A DNA stretch of 64,000 nt from Atrichornis clamosus (GCA_013400975.1 WBMZ01003492.1:1-64000), one strand, 5' to 3'. Counted from the first letter of the stretch, positions 1-11,845 are shown. Notes: a model not told the origin generated them from the letters alone. A program made the numbers and translations.

Positions 1-157
1 CCTGTTTTGCCTGTGGTTTTCTTATAAGTTTTTAATCATAAACCTCGTTGGACGCTTTGAATTTTTTTTCCCCTCTCATCTGTCCGGCTGCGAGAAGTGG
101 GGGGAAGTCCGTGAGCCTGGGGCATTCCTGGCCTCTGGCCAGGCTCAAACTAAAACA
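1..157 (+). mobile_element. 3' end of avian ERV LTR, family A, truncated by window start
   Basis: The segment ends in a GGCCAGGCTCAAAC-type motif followed by a terminal ACA, the same end as the complete LTR at 58107-59103. The upstream stretch, with a tttgaatttttt run followed by a Ctctcatctgtccgg-like block and a G-rich block, also matches that LTR's last 140 bases in order. It is therefore the U5 end of a family A LTR in plus orientation. The 5' part lies outside the window. It abuts LTR B sequence at 158 without spacer, which suggests insertion into that element. The 84-codon ORF here is incidental. Confidence 0.75.
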
Positions 158-374
158 CTTAGGAAGGCAAAACGCCATCACTCTGAATGCGCCCACTTTC
201 CTCCTTCTTCAGCCAGCTTTTATTACTGACCGTGATGCCGTATGGTATGGAACATCCCTTTGGTCAATTAAGGTGAGCAATCCTGGATCTGTCACCTCCT
301 AAATTTCTGTGCACCCCCAGATTATTCACTGATGGGGTGGTGTGAGAAGCAGAAAAGGCCTTGCCTCTGTGTAT
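158..374 (-). mobile_element. Fragment of avian ERV LTR, family B
   Basis: The blocks ggaaggcaaaacgccatcac, tatggtatggaacatccctt, ggggtggtgtgagaagcaga and aaaaggccttgcctctgtgt appear in the same order as in the copies at 35531-36136 and 63640-64000. I read the family as transcribed on the minus strand, because on that strand the fuller copy begins TGTG, carries an ATTAAA-type signal late and ends near ACA. The fragment starts in mid-element exactly where LTR A ends, and stops near 374. The other half of LTR B would lie left of the window if LTR A is nested in it. Confidence 0.75.
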
Positions 375-2829
375 TAAACCAATTTTATTACATTATTTTT
401 ATTGTGAGTTTTACTTGGTATAAATTGAGCCTTCAGTGTTACTTCAGAATGAAGAATATTGACCATATTTTAGTCATATTAACATAGTGGATTTCTTGTG
501 TTGTTTTGTGTGTAAAAAGCTTGACAATTTTCTGTTGAGCTGAACTTGGTATCATTTTGTCCTGTCTGGATATGACAACAACAAAAACAACAAGGTAACC
601 TAAAGTACAGGCACAGCAGGAGCAGGCTATCTTTACTGCTCTTCCTGCAGGGTGAAATATTGTTTCTGCTGCAAGACCTTGTTTTTAACTGGTAGTGGAG
701 TGGGGAGGAGGAATCCTGCAAGAGTGTCTTGGTGTCAGGAAAAAAATCCTTTGCTATGCAACATATTCTATGGGGTTTTTTTGCTATGTAGTTCTTTTGT
801 CAATGAAATTGCTAAAAACTGTTTTAACCCTTAAGGCAGGCAGTAACCTCTTTCAGCTAAGATCCTCCACACATGCTATTAACAGTGGAATGTAATTATA
901 GAGACAAGTTTGTTAAGCACATTCATGAAAATCCAAAGGTGTTCTTAGTGAACTTTAAACAGCATTAGAAAGAATAGGCTCTGACCATACATGGCTTTGG
1001 CTTTAGCATTACTCTCTTGATTTCCATATTTTTCCTAATTCTTTTATGAACTGAGCTTGCAGCTGGCACTGGAGAGCAAAGAACAGAAATGAGTAATTTC
1101 ATGCTTCCTAATATACTCTTTTGATAAGTAGATGATATTTAAGCTAAAAGTGCTTTAACAAATTCCAGCATGATCCCAGAGATGTACAAATAAATGAACT
1201 GACAGATGAGTCCAGAGATGAACTAGGGCTCATTTTCCTCCTTTCCAAATCCACTCACGTTTTCAGGATTGATACAAGTTGACGTCTTTCCTTGATTAGT
1301 AGGGCAAGAATTATTTAATTATTCTTAGAAAATCTTCATGAAAAAATATATTTTGTATTTTACAGGTTTATTAGTGTGCTGCATAACAGTTTTGTAAAAG
1401 ATTTTTAGTCATAGTATTCAATGGAAGGCAGGCAATAAATATCTAAATGCCTCAAAAATCCATTGTCCTTGTAAGGTGTTGCTGTCATATCAGAAAAGAA
1501 AGGTATGTGTATAAATATATACATATAGCAAGCTTCTCCTTGAGAGCAGTGATGGCAGTGAGTTAGATGGTGCTTTGGCAGTACCATACAGCCTAAAGTT
1601 ATTTTAGCCTCTTATCAATCTGTCAGTAATCTAATCATTCACTTGTACAAAACTTCTTTGCTTTTATTTGGAAAGTCTAAGTACTGAAACTTCACATTCT
1701 GTGTAATATTAAGGACAGCTTTCCTCCCTCAGAAAAGGAGCTGTCCATTTATTTAACCCACTTAGTGCTTTGCATCTGCATCCTAACTTTTATCCTTGTC
1801 ACATAAGGCTATGTGTTTTGTCATGTCTGAACACATACCTGTCGAGAGTATATACATGTTCGGAAATATATGTACATAGTAGTAGAGATATGTATTTAAT
1901 TATGTTTGTGGAGAGAGACCTTTGAACACCAAAGAGAAACAAATGCAAGTCCAAGCTTTTCTCCCTTCTTTTCTGAAATAAAATTCTTTCCTAAATATAA
2001 ACTTCAGTATTTCCTTCTACACAGAGTAGATAATCAATAATCAAATCACTGATACATATAATTATTTTTTATAGATAGGAAAAATAAGTATTATTGTTTC
2101 TACTAAAGCACCTACTATGACCATGACTACATTAGGCTTTCCCAGACAAGAGTTAAAACACTTATTTCAGGCAAAGATGACAAAATTGGATAATTCAGGA
2201 AAATATATAATGGCTCCTTGGGAAGACAAATTCTGTGTGCAAGATTCATTTAAGTAGGACTTGTGCATGCTACTTTCAAATAAAAAAGGGGTTTTTAAAT
2301 TGTGTCTAACAATAGTTGCTAGTGTGAATAAGACTCTCTAGCATATTTCAGTATTTTGCAGTCTATATTAAATTTAGGTAAACCAGGAAATACTCTCTTC
2401 CTTCTCTGTCTTTTATGTGAGAGCTTTATCTAAATTTGAGATCCGATAGACTACAATTTTTTATGGATAGAAAATCAGGTCACAGAATTCTTAACAGTAC
2501 CTTCCTATATCACCTTTTTCTACTCAGTTTCCCTACTGATGAAGATACTTTCCCAGAAAACACCATACCTCTGTGAAATTATTACAGGAAAATATTACCA
2601 ATGTAAGAGATTAAATATGGTTTACTACCTAATTGGTAATGCATATCAATTGAAGTTCTGTAGATATTGATTACAAGATTAGTGCTATTCAGCTTTTTAA
2701 TTAGTTGCTTAGCTAATTGATGTAAATTGCACTTAAGAAAACTGTGTGTGACACCCAAATTTGTGAGGTTAAAATTACAACTTAAAACAGGGATGTCAGA
2801 AGTTTATCAAAGTTTTGGACAACTACCTC
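375..2829. other. AT-rich sequence without recognised feature
   Basis: I see no gene or identifiable repeat in this 2.4 kb. Reading frames are at most about 80 codons and lack recognisable motifs. Short AT-rich runs such as tatatacatatag near 1519 and 1850 are low complexity only. Very old LINE debris could be hidden here beyond recognition by eye. Confidence 0.6.
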
Positions 2830-3620
2830 CAAATCAATAAGATTACATTCAATAAAGTACTTGAGAGGAGAAATCCAATACATAGCTACAAAATGAGGAG
2901 AAAATAGCTGAGCACAATGTTGCAGAGAAAAATGTGGAGGTTGTAATGGACTAAAATGTGTTTTTGAAGAGAAACAATAAATCTAATTCTGAGACAGACT
3001 AATAAGATTGTTGTATGTCAGTCAAAAATAGTAATAGTAAATACAAATAGTGAAAGAAAAGTAGTTTTCTAGTATCTGATTTTGGTGAGACCACAAACGT
3101 AATAAACTGTGTTTTGTAAGAATGTAAAAAAGATTCTTAAATTAGTAAAGCAGTCTCTTTGTCTCCTGGCCTCAATTTCCCTAATCAAGAAAATGTTCAG
3201 GAAGGAAGGTACCTTATTATATTGGCTTTCATGCACCAACTTTTAAGGAAGATATTAGACGTCTGGAGGAAAGGAACAAAATTAATTGAGTAGAAACTGA
3301 AGAAAACAGAAAACATACTTATTAGGAGAAGAACTAGAAAAACTGAAACAATGCAGAAAATGTTACAGTGAGACTGGTGAAGCAATTGTTTTCTTCATTA
3401 ATTTGGGTAATAGACACATTATGGGGTAAGGGGGGAAAAGGAAGCATTTTCTAAATAGAAGTATCTTGAGGCACTCTAAGTTTTTGAGGTTTCCCTTTCT
3501 GGGGGTTTTAAAATGTGGGTTAAATGAAAAAAACCCAAGTGTTCTTATCCCTCCTCAACACAGGATGAACTAGAGGTTTCCTGAAAGTATCTTCAAGACT
3601 ATTTATGGCTGTGTGATTAT
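2830..3620 (+). mobile_element. Ancient, heavily decayed CR1-like LINE 3' portion
   Basis: Several short blocks follow CR1/L3-type order: aaagtacttgagaggagaaa, atccaatacatagctacaaa, a gtgagaccaca block near 3085, caccaacttttaaggaagat near 3236, and a 3' end near 3560-3610 resembling the CR1 terminus (gatgaactagaggtttcc, then a tgtgtgat tail). Together they trace the region after the reverse transcriptase and the 3' UTR. No reading frame survives, and the middle (about 3380-3540) aligns poorly. Divergence implies a much older insertion than the other CR1 copies here. Confidence 0.5.
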
Positions 3621-4024
3621 TATGGGTCATTTAATATGTCAATTTGCCTATGGCTTGTAAATTAGATTATTAAAATATATCTGAATAAAAAACTGGTTTA
3701 TGTGTAATTTCCCTGTTGTAATTTGTAAGGATTGAAAAGTCACAGAGAAATCTCATCTGATTTCAGAAGGGCAGGGGCCCTTCCACTGCTATGTAGGTAA
3801 CTTTTATTTCTCTTTTGCTTACGGGTAAAAAAATAATACATTATTTTATGGTTACCAAATTTCTCTATATTGTTCTAGGATACATTAGTTGTAGGACTGA
3901 ATTTCTAAAAAGCACCTTCAGATTTTAGCATGGCAAGTTCCAGTGAAAAATAATATTCACTCTATTATCCAACAGTTTTTCCACTGAATGTATGGTTATA
4001 GGCTCTTAAGGATAGATATCCAGG
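3621..4024. other. Short spacer between two CR1 copies
   Basis: About 400 bases of AT-rich sequence. No gene, tandem repeat or recognisable element is visible. Confidence 0.55.
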
Positions 4025-5368
4025 ACGGGCAAGGAAGAGGGGTAGTGCTTCAAGTAGAGGAAGGATTGGGCTGCACAGCACTTGCAGTTAGGGACAGCAT
4101 GGTTCAGAGCCTCTGGGTTTAGACTAGGGCTAAATCTGATAAAGTAGATGCTGTTGTAGGAGTCTACTGTAGATCACCTATCCAGTGTGATGACACCATC
4201 CTATATTAGCATATAAGGCATTAAGGGAAATCTCTAGATTGGTTGCTCTTGGCCTTGTGAATGACTTCTACTTCCTAGATATTAACTGGGATTATCATAC
4301 CCCAGACACGACAAGGTCCATTAAATTCCTGAAACATGTTGAAGATAAATTTTTGATACAGGTACCAAGTGAAACAGAAAAGGGATAACACCTGTTTGGC
4401 AGCCAGTTGCTAGTGATGTTCCTCAGGACTCAATTTTAGGACCAGTTCTTGTCAATGTTTTTATCAATGACCTTGACACAGGAGCTGAGTGAACTGCACA
4501 CAAAACAAGTTTACTGACAATACTAAACTAGGAGGAACTGTTGATTCCCTGGAGGGTAGAGGGGCCTTACAGAGAGGTTGTGATAGAACAAAACATTGGG
4601 AAATTACCAATCATATGAAATTTAGCAATAAGAAATATCGCATTCTGCACCTGAGAGTGCAATTCTGGATGAATGTATAGATCAGGGGACAATAGGTTGG
4701 AATGCAGACCTGCAGAAAGGGATCTGGAGGGTCTGGTTGATAACCAGCTGAAAATGAATCAACAATATGCCCTGGAGGCCAAGGGGCCAACTTTATCCTG
4801 GGGGTCATTAGGCACAGTATAACTAACTGGTGGAAAGGATTGTCCAGGTGTTCTCAGCACTGGTGCACCTTCACCTCAAGTACTGGGTGCAATTTTGGCT
4901 TTCTGAATGCAAAAAGGGTATAAAAATGTTAGAATGTGTCCAAAGGATGACAGCAAAAATGGTGAAAGGACTGGAGGGCATGACTTAAGCAGAGTGGCTG
5001 ACCATAGTAGGTTTGAGGAGTCTGAGGAGTGATCTCATTGCTGTCCATAACTTCCTCATGGGAAGGAGCAGAGAAGGAGGTGATGACCTCTTCTCTCTGG
5101 TGTCTGAGATAGGACACAAGGAAATGGCTTACAGTTGCATCACTAACAGTTTCAGCTTAGGTTTTAGGGAAGAGTTCATTGAGAGGGTGATCAAGCAGTA
5201 GAACAATCTTCCCAGGAAAGAAGTTATGGCTCCAAGCCTGTCTGTGCTCAAGAAGCATCTGGGGAATGCTCTTAGCTATATGATTTAGCTTTTAGCTGGC
5301 CCTGTCTGGAGTCAGTTGAACTCAGCAAACCTCGTGGGTGCCTTTCAACACTGGATATTCTATAATTC
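4025..5368 (+). mobile_element. CR1 LINE, 3' two-thirds of ORF2 plus 3' UTR, internally deleted
   Basis: CR1 elements encode an endonuclease/reverse transcriptase that copies its own RNA into the genome. Reading with frame changes, 4139-4180 resembles the endonuclease segment V-D-A-V-V-G-V-Y. The region 4270-4375 gives an FYFLDINWDYHTPDTTR-like stretch. At 4438-4482 reverse transcriptase residues [15 protein letters not shown] are readable. About 30 bases later the FADDTKLGG box reads F-T-D-N-T-K-L-G-G, so the catalytic aspartate pair is lost. The endonuclease jumps directly to the reverse transcriptase, so roughly 1 kb is deleted. The end, ggatattctataattc, is the CR1 3' tail. Stops and frameshifts make it inactive. 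Confidence 0.92.
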
Positions 5369-6448
5369 AAAATAAGGTATCTCAGAATACTTTTATAGAA
5401 AAAAGAGATGCGTTTTTCTAGGGCATGACTCATCTCACTCTAAATTAGATTTGTACATATGGACATCCAAATGGTTTCTTAAAATGACATGCACCTCCCT
5501 ATTTTCTATGATAGTATTTTAGAATTCCAGACAGCTCCTTTAGAGATGCCTGAAGTTATGCTATTTGAACTGTGTCCTTAGTCACCCTAGTACTTCAGCA
5601 CTGCTAAAAAACTTTCCACAAGGAAAACAAAATAAAGAAATGTATTAGATCTGAAGTTCTAATCTCCTTTATTAAAGTCAAGAAGTTTGTACTTTTCTTT
5701 TGGTAATAGGATTTGAAAATAATCTGTGCTATGACAATATTTATTTTCTTATAAAAAGAGAAACTCAATCATATGTTCATTGCTCTTAAGAGTTGTTAGA
5801 AGGTTTTTCATAAACTGTAATAGTTTACATGAAAAAGCTCATTTTGTTAGTAGTTCACAATAAATGAGATAAAGGTACTATTCTGAATTTAGGCTACAAC
5901 TAGTGCAATTAATTTCATATACATATTTTTAGGAAATTGTTTAGAGACTGATTAGGCTAGAAATAGGTTAAAATAAACAAAAATCCCTCTACCCTCTATT
6001 CTTTCTTTTTTTCCCCCTTCTCTTCTATTTAATATATTTTATTTCCTAATAGGGAATGTATTACATCTCACATTCTACAAGTGTCTGCATGATGTGACAG
6101 TCTCTCTTGTTGATATGAATACAAATACACAGACACAAGTGCCTTGAGCATATCCTGTTTGTATCTTTTCTTTATTTAGAGGAATCTCCCTAATTTTCTT
6201 TATCGCCAGTTATGTATGCTTTAATCATTTTAAATGTGCATCAAATATTTGTGAGAAAAGTCACATTTCATAAAAACAAACAGATCTAATGTGATGGGAA
6301 GACTCTGAATGAAATCTAATGAAGCAGAAAAAAGCCAATAATGTTTAATTCATCTCCCAGCTCTTAAAATATTTCTTGGTACTTTAAAGGGGAACAGTTT
6401 CCATGAATTGTACCAAAGAAAATCAGCATATTGTTAATGATTAATATA
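5369..6448. other. AT-rich sequence with a short pyrimidine tract
   Basis: No gene or mobile element is recognised. The only compositional feature is a C/T-rich run at about 5985-6035. ORFs are short and without motifs. Confidence 0.6.
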
Positions 6449-6845
6449 AGCAAGATAAGCAAAACAGAGCCCAGTGTGGGCCCTCTGCTGAATGGAGCAG
6501 AGGATCTAGTGGCAAAAACACATGCAAAAGACTAAAGTATAGAATGCAGTCTTTATCTTGATCTTTATAGTAACACTGGCCTTCAGGAGCCACTGAAGCA
6601 TGAGAGAAAGTCTGAAGCCAAGAAGATTCACTTGCATCCTCAGTAGCGAATGACACAGCTAGGGAACATTTAAACAAATTGGATACACACAAGTCCATGG
6701 GACTTGATGGGATGTACACACAGGTGCTGAGCAAGTTGCTCAATGCCGTTGTAAGAACATTCTTACTTGTCTTTCAAAGGTCATGGCAACTGGAAGAGGT
6801 TCCTAAATGATAGAAGAAAGAAAATTTCACTGTGTTTGTCCAGAA
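6449..6845 (+). mobile_element. CR1 LINE fragment (ORF2 linker between endonuclease and RT)
   Basis: The blocks cagtgtgggccctctgctga, agggaacatttaaacaaatt, tccatgggacttgatgggat and tcatggcaactggaagaggt follow the CR1 ORF2 linker and early reverse transcriptase in order. The conserved K-S-M-G-x-D-G-M segment is readable around 6690-6715. Both ends are truncated, with no 3' tail, so this is an internal fragment left by deletion or rearrangement. The 100-codon minus-strand ORF at 6441-6743 is only an antisense shadow of this LINE. Confidence 0.9.
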
Positions 6846-7587
6846 ACCTTCCACACTGGAAAGGTCCAGGTCAAAGAAACAGATACTCTCTCCTTCCCTT
6901 ACACCCTTACAGTACTTTTTCAAGTCCATTTAAGTACAAGATATATTATGAAAGTGTTTTCTATTTGTGCCTTGATTCCCATAGGAAAAATGATATGCAC
7001 ATGTTGAAAGGGACTGCAGTGTTCATGAGCCAGGCCCCTACTCTTGGTGTCTGAGTGACAAAGATTAAATGCGTCTCCCCATCAGTTTACCCCTAGGCTA
7101 CAGGGCATTCATACTAATGGAATTTTTCTAATAGCCTTCACTAGTCTAAGCAAATGTTACAAGGGATATTGAAAAAAGTCTCTTCATGTTTATTATCTGC
7201 AAAATCATTGTTTTCTGGAACAGAGTGAGAAGAGAAGCAGATCTTGAATGTACGAAACTTGTTAAGTATATAAATAATATGCCATTTTTTAATTGATTAT
7301 CATTGTGTTATTAGATTAACCATATTTGTGAAAGTTAGAATGATGGTGAAAATAAAAAATAAAAGTAGAAGCATTTAAATCTAAATTTCCTTTAAATTTC
7401 ATTTTAAAAGGAAAATAAATTAAGAAAATACTAAAATAGAATCAGCTGAATACATAAATTTAATTTCAAAAGCATTTGATGGGAGATTATGTTGGAATTA
7501 CGATTGCTGGAGAAATGTATTTGTTACAACAACTTCAATATCATAGGAATAAAGAATAGGGAAGGGATAGTACTTTTAAAAAGATTA
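6846..7587. other. AT-rich sequence between LINE fragments
   Basis: Nothing is identified with confidence. A 95-codon ORF at 6767-7054 starts inside the CR1 fragment and has no recognisable domain. From about 7250 the sequence becomes strongly AT-rich. Confidence 0.5.
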
Positions 7588-7830
7588 TAATGATAACCTG
7601 GGGCACCATGGACCAATTAGCCTGAACTTTGAGTTGTGTGAATTTGTAGAAAGTATAATGCGTAATAAAATAAATAGAGACATAGGAAAAGTTATTTTAT
7701 TGGAGAAGATTGATAAAAATTATTAAAGAATAACTGCCCTCTAATAAAATTATTAAATATTTTTGAAGAATTCAAGAAGCAGATGGGCCAGAATGAACTG
7801 ATCTTATTAAACACATGTAATTTTTTTGTT
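7588..7830 (+). mobile_element. Probable ancient CR1/L3-like LINE reverse transcriptase remnant
   Basis: Translation around 7593-7630 gives N-L-G-H-H-G-P-I-S-L-N-F, resembling the conserved NPGNYRPISLTS segment at the start of LINE reverse transcriptases. A downstream gaactgatcttattaaacac block fits the same reading order. The intervening sequence is AT-rich and badly decayed, so strand and class are inferred from this short match. Confidence 0.45.
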
Positions 7831-8580
7831 ATGTACTTAAAATAAATAATACATCAGAAGTGCTTAAAGAATGTAATCACTGTCAGGTAACAGCTAGTTT
7901 TCATAGTGTAATCATGTCTTAATAATATCACAGAATAGAAATAACTGGTCAGTTTTCCTAGCAAAAGAAAGCTGACATAAAATCTCCGGGACTGTCTGTC
8001 TTGGGAGCTGTACTTTTCAGTGTACTGAAATTTGGCCAGAGATGCAAAATAATTTAGAAGAGTCAAACCTGAGCTGACTGTGAAGGGTTGTAGAATATTC
8101 TCATTAAAATCTAAGTGGATTGGTCTCACCAGAACTGAAGTAGTTCTGAATTATAGTCATCTGTTTTCTAAGCTAGTTGTCGACAGCCCTTTTATACTTC
8201 CTGGAGAGAACGTACATCTCTAGGATTGACTCATTTCACCTTAATGCCGATACTTATAATAAGGTGGTGTTCATATACCTGTTACTAATTTCCCTCCACA
8301 TAGAATTACACTTCCTAGCTGTGAGATATTTAGAAGCATTTGCATCTGGTTTCCAGCTACAGCAAATCTGTCACAGGCCCTGTGTCATATCTCCCAGCAT
8401 AGCGTGGATACTTCAGATAACCTAAGGTGTCCCAGATGGCACTAGGTGCTTAGACTGAGAAAGCAGATACAGCTTGAATCTCCCCACTGACTAGAAAGAT
8501 AGATATTGATACCAGATATGGTATCATATTTGTTTGCAGTTAGATAAGCTGAACTCAAACCTGATCCAGTGGGCAGTAAA
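7831..8580. other. AT-rich sequence without recognised feature
   Basis: No gene or element is seen. ORFs of 91 codons (minus, 7854-8129) and 82 codons (plus, 8177-8425) show no known motif. A 7-bp inverted repeat (TGATACC and GGTATCA around AGATAT) lies at 8507-8526. Confidence 0.55.
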
Positions 8581-8692
8581 ATCATAGACTCAGAGCACGA
8601 GGGGTTGGAATGCACCTCTGGAGGTCACCTACTTCAACACTCTGCTCAAATTAGGGCCACCTTGGAAGTCTGATTCAAAACTGCTTATATTC
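8581..8692 (-). mobile_element. CR1 LINE 3' end fragment
   Basis: The start atcatagactcagagcacga, followed by ggggttggaatgcacctctg and gaggtcacctacttcaacac, is the reverse complement of the CR1 3' UTR and tail (consensus: tagaatcatagaatggttt, ggttggaagggacctct, ggtcatctagtccaac). Only about 110 bases remain, a severely 5'-truncated copy, which is typical for CR1. Confidence 0.88.
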
Positions 8693-9889
8693 CACTATTG
8701 TCAAATACATAAGCATGTGTGGAAAAACTGAACAGAAAACCTTATCTAAGTTCCTATTATATATTTATAACATAAGGCTTTAAATACAACTTCAAGAGAG
8801 ATAACATAAGACTGGATAACCATCTGGAATTGTAAGTGTAATATTTTACTGTGGTCAAAACCCACTCAGAGTACAAATAATTACTGGAAAGAGAATGAAG
8901 AACAAAACATAAACACTGTAATATCACTGAATAAATAAGTTAGAAAGGCACTAGAAATTCTTCTACCTTAAAGAGAAAAATTAAGCTATTATTTTTTCAC
9001 CTTTGCAAAGAGATGATGTATGTAATATGATAGAATATTCTTTAAGCATTAAAATATAAATTACACTGACAGCATTTTGCTTTTCCAGATTAGACCTGAT
9101 TGCTAAATAACAGAAAAAAATGTATTTGTTTAATATTTAAATACATTAATTGCTATAAAACCAAGAAGAGGAAATTACATTAAAAGGCAGTGTTCAGCCC
9201 TGCCTTAGTCATAGGAGATTCTGACAAATCTATATGATGCTTAACACTGTGAGTGATCTCAGTGTAATAATACAATATATATAACAAGTAGCTTCATTTG
9301 CTGTTGATTGTTATTGCTATCAAATATTTTATCCACAAGTTAGCCTATTTTTTTTTAAAGCTACATAATAATGGAAAAATAAATCCAGCAGCTGTTCTTC
9401 TAAAATAATGTGAATATTGCTATAGAGAAGATGCAGAACTAGAGTAGAGGAAGTGATCTCATGATAGAACATGCTGTTGTAAGATACATCCAACACACTT
9501 TCAAAACTCCTCTGTATCAACTACTCTATTATAGATAAACTTGTCAAAACTAAAAAAGAACACAGCAATATTCATATTTATTGACAAATTTGGCAGATTT
9601 TAATCAATTTCCAGATTTCTTTTGTTAATGTTATTTAGCAGGAGACCCTTGTAAAACCCAGCTATTAACTGACCAAATCTGAATCAACTTAAAAAGGTAG
9701 AGCAACATGAGGGTCTGAAAATTTGTTTTTAATTGGACGAAACAATTAACAAGGCAGTTAACAGAGCTACAGCAGCTGTTGTAACAGTGCAGTAAGGACA
9801 CAAAGAGACACTGAATCTCTTCTCAAAACCCTGCACTGGTGGGGGTATCACTATCTCCAACATCAATTGGAATCAATATTTCTACCACA
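8693..9889. other. AT-rich sequence without recognised feature
   Basis: About 1.2 kb of AT-rich sequence with no gene or mobile element recognised. GC content rises from about 9740 towards the CR1 5' segment that follows, so the true boundary of that element could be up to 150 bases earlier. Confidence 0.5.
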
Positions 9890-10790
9890 GCAGATGCCTG
9901 CACCTAGACGCAACTGCTTTGACAGGGTGCTGCCACCTCCGTGCCGGGCAGTGCCTGCTGCTCTGGAATCACCCTAGCAGTGCCGGTGCCTCTCTTCAGG
10001 GCCTAACAGTGGGCTCCCTGTGTGAGATGTGCTCTGGTTGAGGCGCTGAGTCACCACTGAAGGGGCAGTGAGAGGAGGTGAATGAGACAGCTGGGGACAA
10101 CCCTAAGAATGGAGGGGCCCATAACACAGAAGACTAGAAACTTTTGACTTCTCGCAACACAGCAAAGCTCCTTCTTGTCCTGCAGTTACTGTACAGGTGT
10201 ACTTCCCTCGGAATGGGTGAGGAAGACGACCTTCAGTTAGGCAGACATCAGAGATACCTCAGCCTGAACCAACCAAAGAGAAAGAGGGTGGCAGTCACTG
10301 GGGTTGCCCTCTGATGAGGGATGTAGGCACCTACCTATTGATCTAAACTGATGCTTTGGAAAGATTTTCTTCTTGACACACTGTTGCCTCTTGGATCTCA
10401 GTGAGATTGGCAAGGCTTGTGCGATCCTTCAGCTATTCCCCATGCTGCTCATCCATGTAGGCATCAATGCTACTGCCAGGGGCAACCCTGCACATAGCAA
10501 GAGTCGTTACAGACCTCTGGGCACAGAAGAGAAGACAGCGAGCAGTAGGAATGGCTACTCCGTCGGGAGGCCCAGGTGGCAGTCTCAGTCCCTCCAGTAA
10601 AGGGGGAAGGGCTAAGGCAGAAGTGGATGAACCAACCTGTTCTGGTGGCTGGTGACCCAGACAGCACTTTGTCTACTATGACCCCAGGACCCTCTTTGAG
10701 AATAAAGGACTGCCTGTTAAGGACAGAATCCATCTGACAAGTGGGACAAAAGGCTAAAGTAGGCATGTTAGGGAAGGGTTGCCTTCATCT
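9890..10790 (+). mobile_element. CR1 LINE 5' segment with ORF1 remnant (coiled coil and SGNH/esterase-like domain)
   Basis: CR1 ORF1 encodes an RNA-binding protein with a coiled coil and an esterase-like (SGNH) domain. At about 10055-10110 a decayed L-K-G-Q-x-E-E-V-N-E-T segment matches the leucine-rich coiled coil. At 10440-10485 the translation reads LLIHVGINATARGN, corresponding to the conserved VLHIGTNDTARGN block (SGNH block III); Asp of the GxND motif is replaced by Ala here. At 10725-10745 K-D-R-I-H-L-T corresponds to the D-G-V-H-L-T block holding the C-terminal Asp-His pair. The reading frame is broken between these blocks. The sequence is GC-richer than its surroundings. Most CR1 copies are 5'-truncated, so ORF1 remnants are uncommon. 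ORF2 does not follow. Confidence 0.75.
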
Positions 10791-10834
10791 AAAAAGATAT
10801 AAAGATGTGGAGGGACAATGAAGAACTGGCTGAG

Positions 10835-10985
10835 TATAGTAGACTTGTCTGGGATAGAGTTCAGTTTCTTCATAGTAACTTCTATAGGGCTATATTTTGG
10901 ATTTGTGCTGAAAATAGTGTTGGTAACACACTGATGTTTTAGTTACTTCCGAACAGTTCTTAGCATCAAAACTGGGGTTCTCATG
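10835..10985 (+). mobile_element. ERV LTR family B, 5' end fragment
   Basis: The blocks gtctgggatagagttcagtt, tcttcatagtaacttctata, ggatttgtgctgaaaatagt and gatgttttagttacttccga are the reverse complement of the right-hand 130 bases of the LTR at 35531-36136. This copy is therefore in the opposite orientation, and begins at the LTR 5' end on the plus strand. It loses similarity after about 10985, so most of the LTR is missing. Confidence 0.78.
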
Positions 10986-11224
10986 CTGGGGAAGATTCTT
11001 GCACTTTTTCCGTGAAAGCAGCATGTTTGGGTTCATCTCAAGTTCCTACATAGGAACACATGCAGCATGGGAAACAAACAGGAGAAGTTAAACTCTGATC
11101 ACAGACTCACAGACAGCTGCAGACTCACTGAGATTACAGAGAGTTTGTGGAGTAGGTTGCATGAATCTTAGTGGCTGGGTCCAGACTCTTCAGAAAAAAC
11201 AGGTGAAGAAACTGAAGGGGTTCA

Positions 11225-11700
11225 ACACTGGTGAGACTACAGTGGCAGTGCTGTGTCCAGTCCTGCACAAGTGTGAAATGTGTGCAGGAGGCTGAGTCCA
11301 GTAGAAAATCAGTGAGATACTGAGGCAGCCAGAGCTCGTGTCATATAAGAAGAAGCAAAAAGAGTTGAGTTTGAGTAGAAGTTTCAGATAAAATTGTCTT
11401 GCTATCTAAAAATGATGAACATATAATAGATGTGACCAGACTTTTCTTTAGAAGAGTTACACTGTGAAAGGACAAGAGGTAACAAACACAAGTTGTTATG
11501 TTTCATTATAAGAAAAGTTTTTTCATTGTGCAGAGAAGCAAATGCAGAGAGGTTCCTGAGAGAGTTTGTAGAATCTCCACACTTGGAGACCTTAAAATCT
11601 TAACTGGGCCATACAACATGCTCAAACTGAATTTGCTTTGAACTGAAGATTATTCTAGGTGGCCTCTAGAGTCCCTTTCCAACATACGTGGTTCTGTGAT
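11225..11700 (+). mobile_element. CR1 LINE 3' fragment (post-RT region and 3' UTR)
   Basis: A decayed gtgagactacagtggcagtg and gctgtgtccagtcctgcaca block corresponds to the CR1 segment after the RT core. It is followed by gagaggttcctgagagagtt, gtagaatctccacacttgga and tctaggtggcctctagagtc, ending gtggttctgtgat, the CR1 tail. Divergence is moderate, with small indels. Its 3' end faces the minus-strand CR1 at 11846, making a tail-to-tail pair about 145 bases apart. Confidence 0.85.
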
Positions 11701-11845
11701 TACATGATCCTTTGAAGAAATTCCTGTTGCATAGCCTCCATACTAAATATATTCATATTTCACTCTTTACAATTTGCTTTAGTTCAATCTCACCACTGTA
11801 GTGAACTGAAACTCATCTTTCTTTTCTCCCCTTCTTTCATTGCTT

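Noticed and set aside
6441..6743. 100-codon minus-strand ORF
   Set aside because: Antisense to a CR1 ORF2 fragment; the sense strand explains the sequence.
8507..8526. 7-bp inverted repeat considered as an operator or hairpin terminator
   Set aside because: Short arms, AT-rich context and eukaryotic origin; expected by chance.
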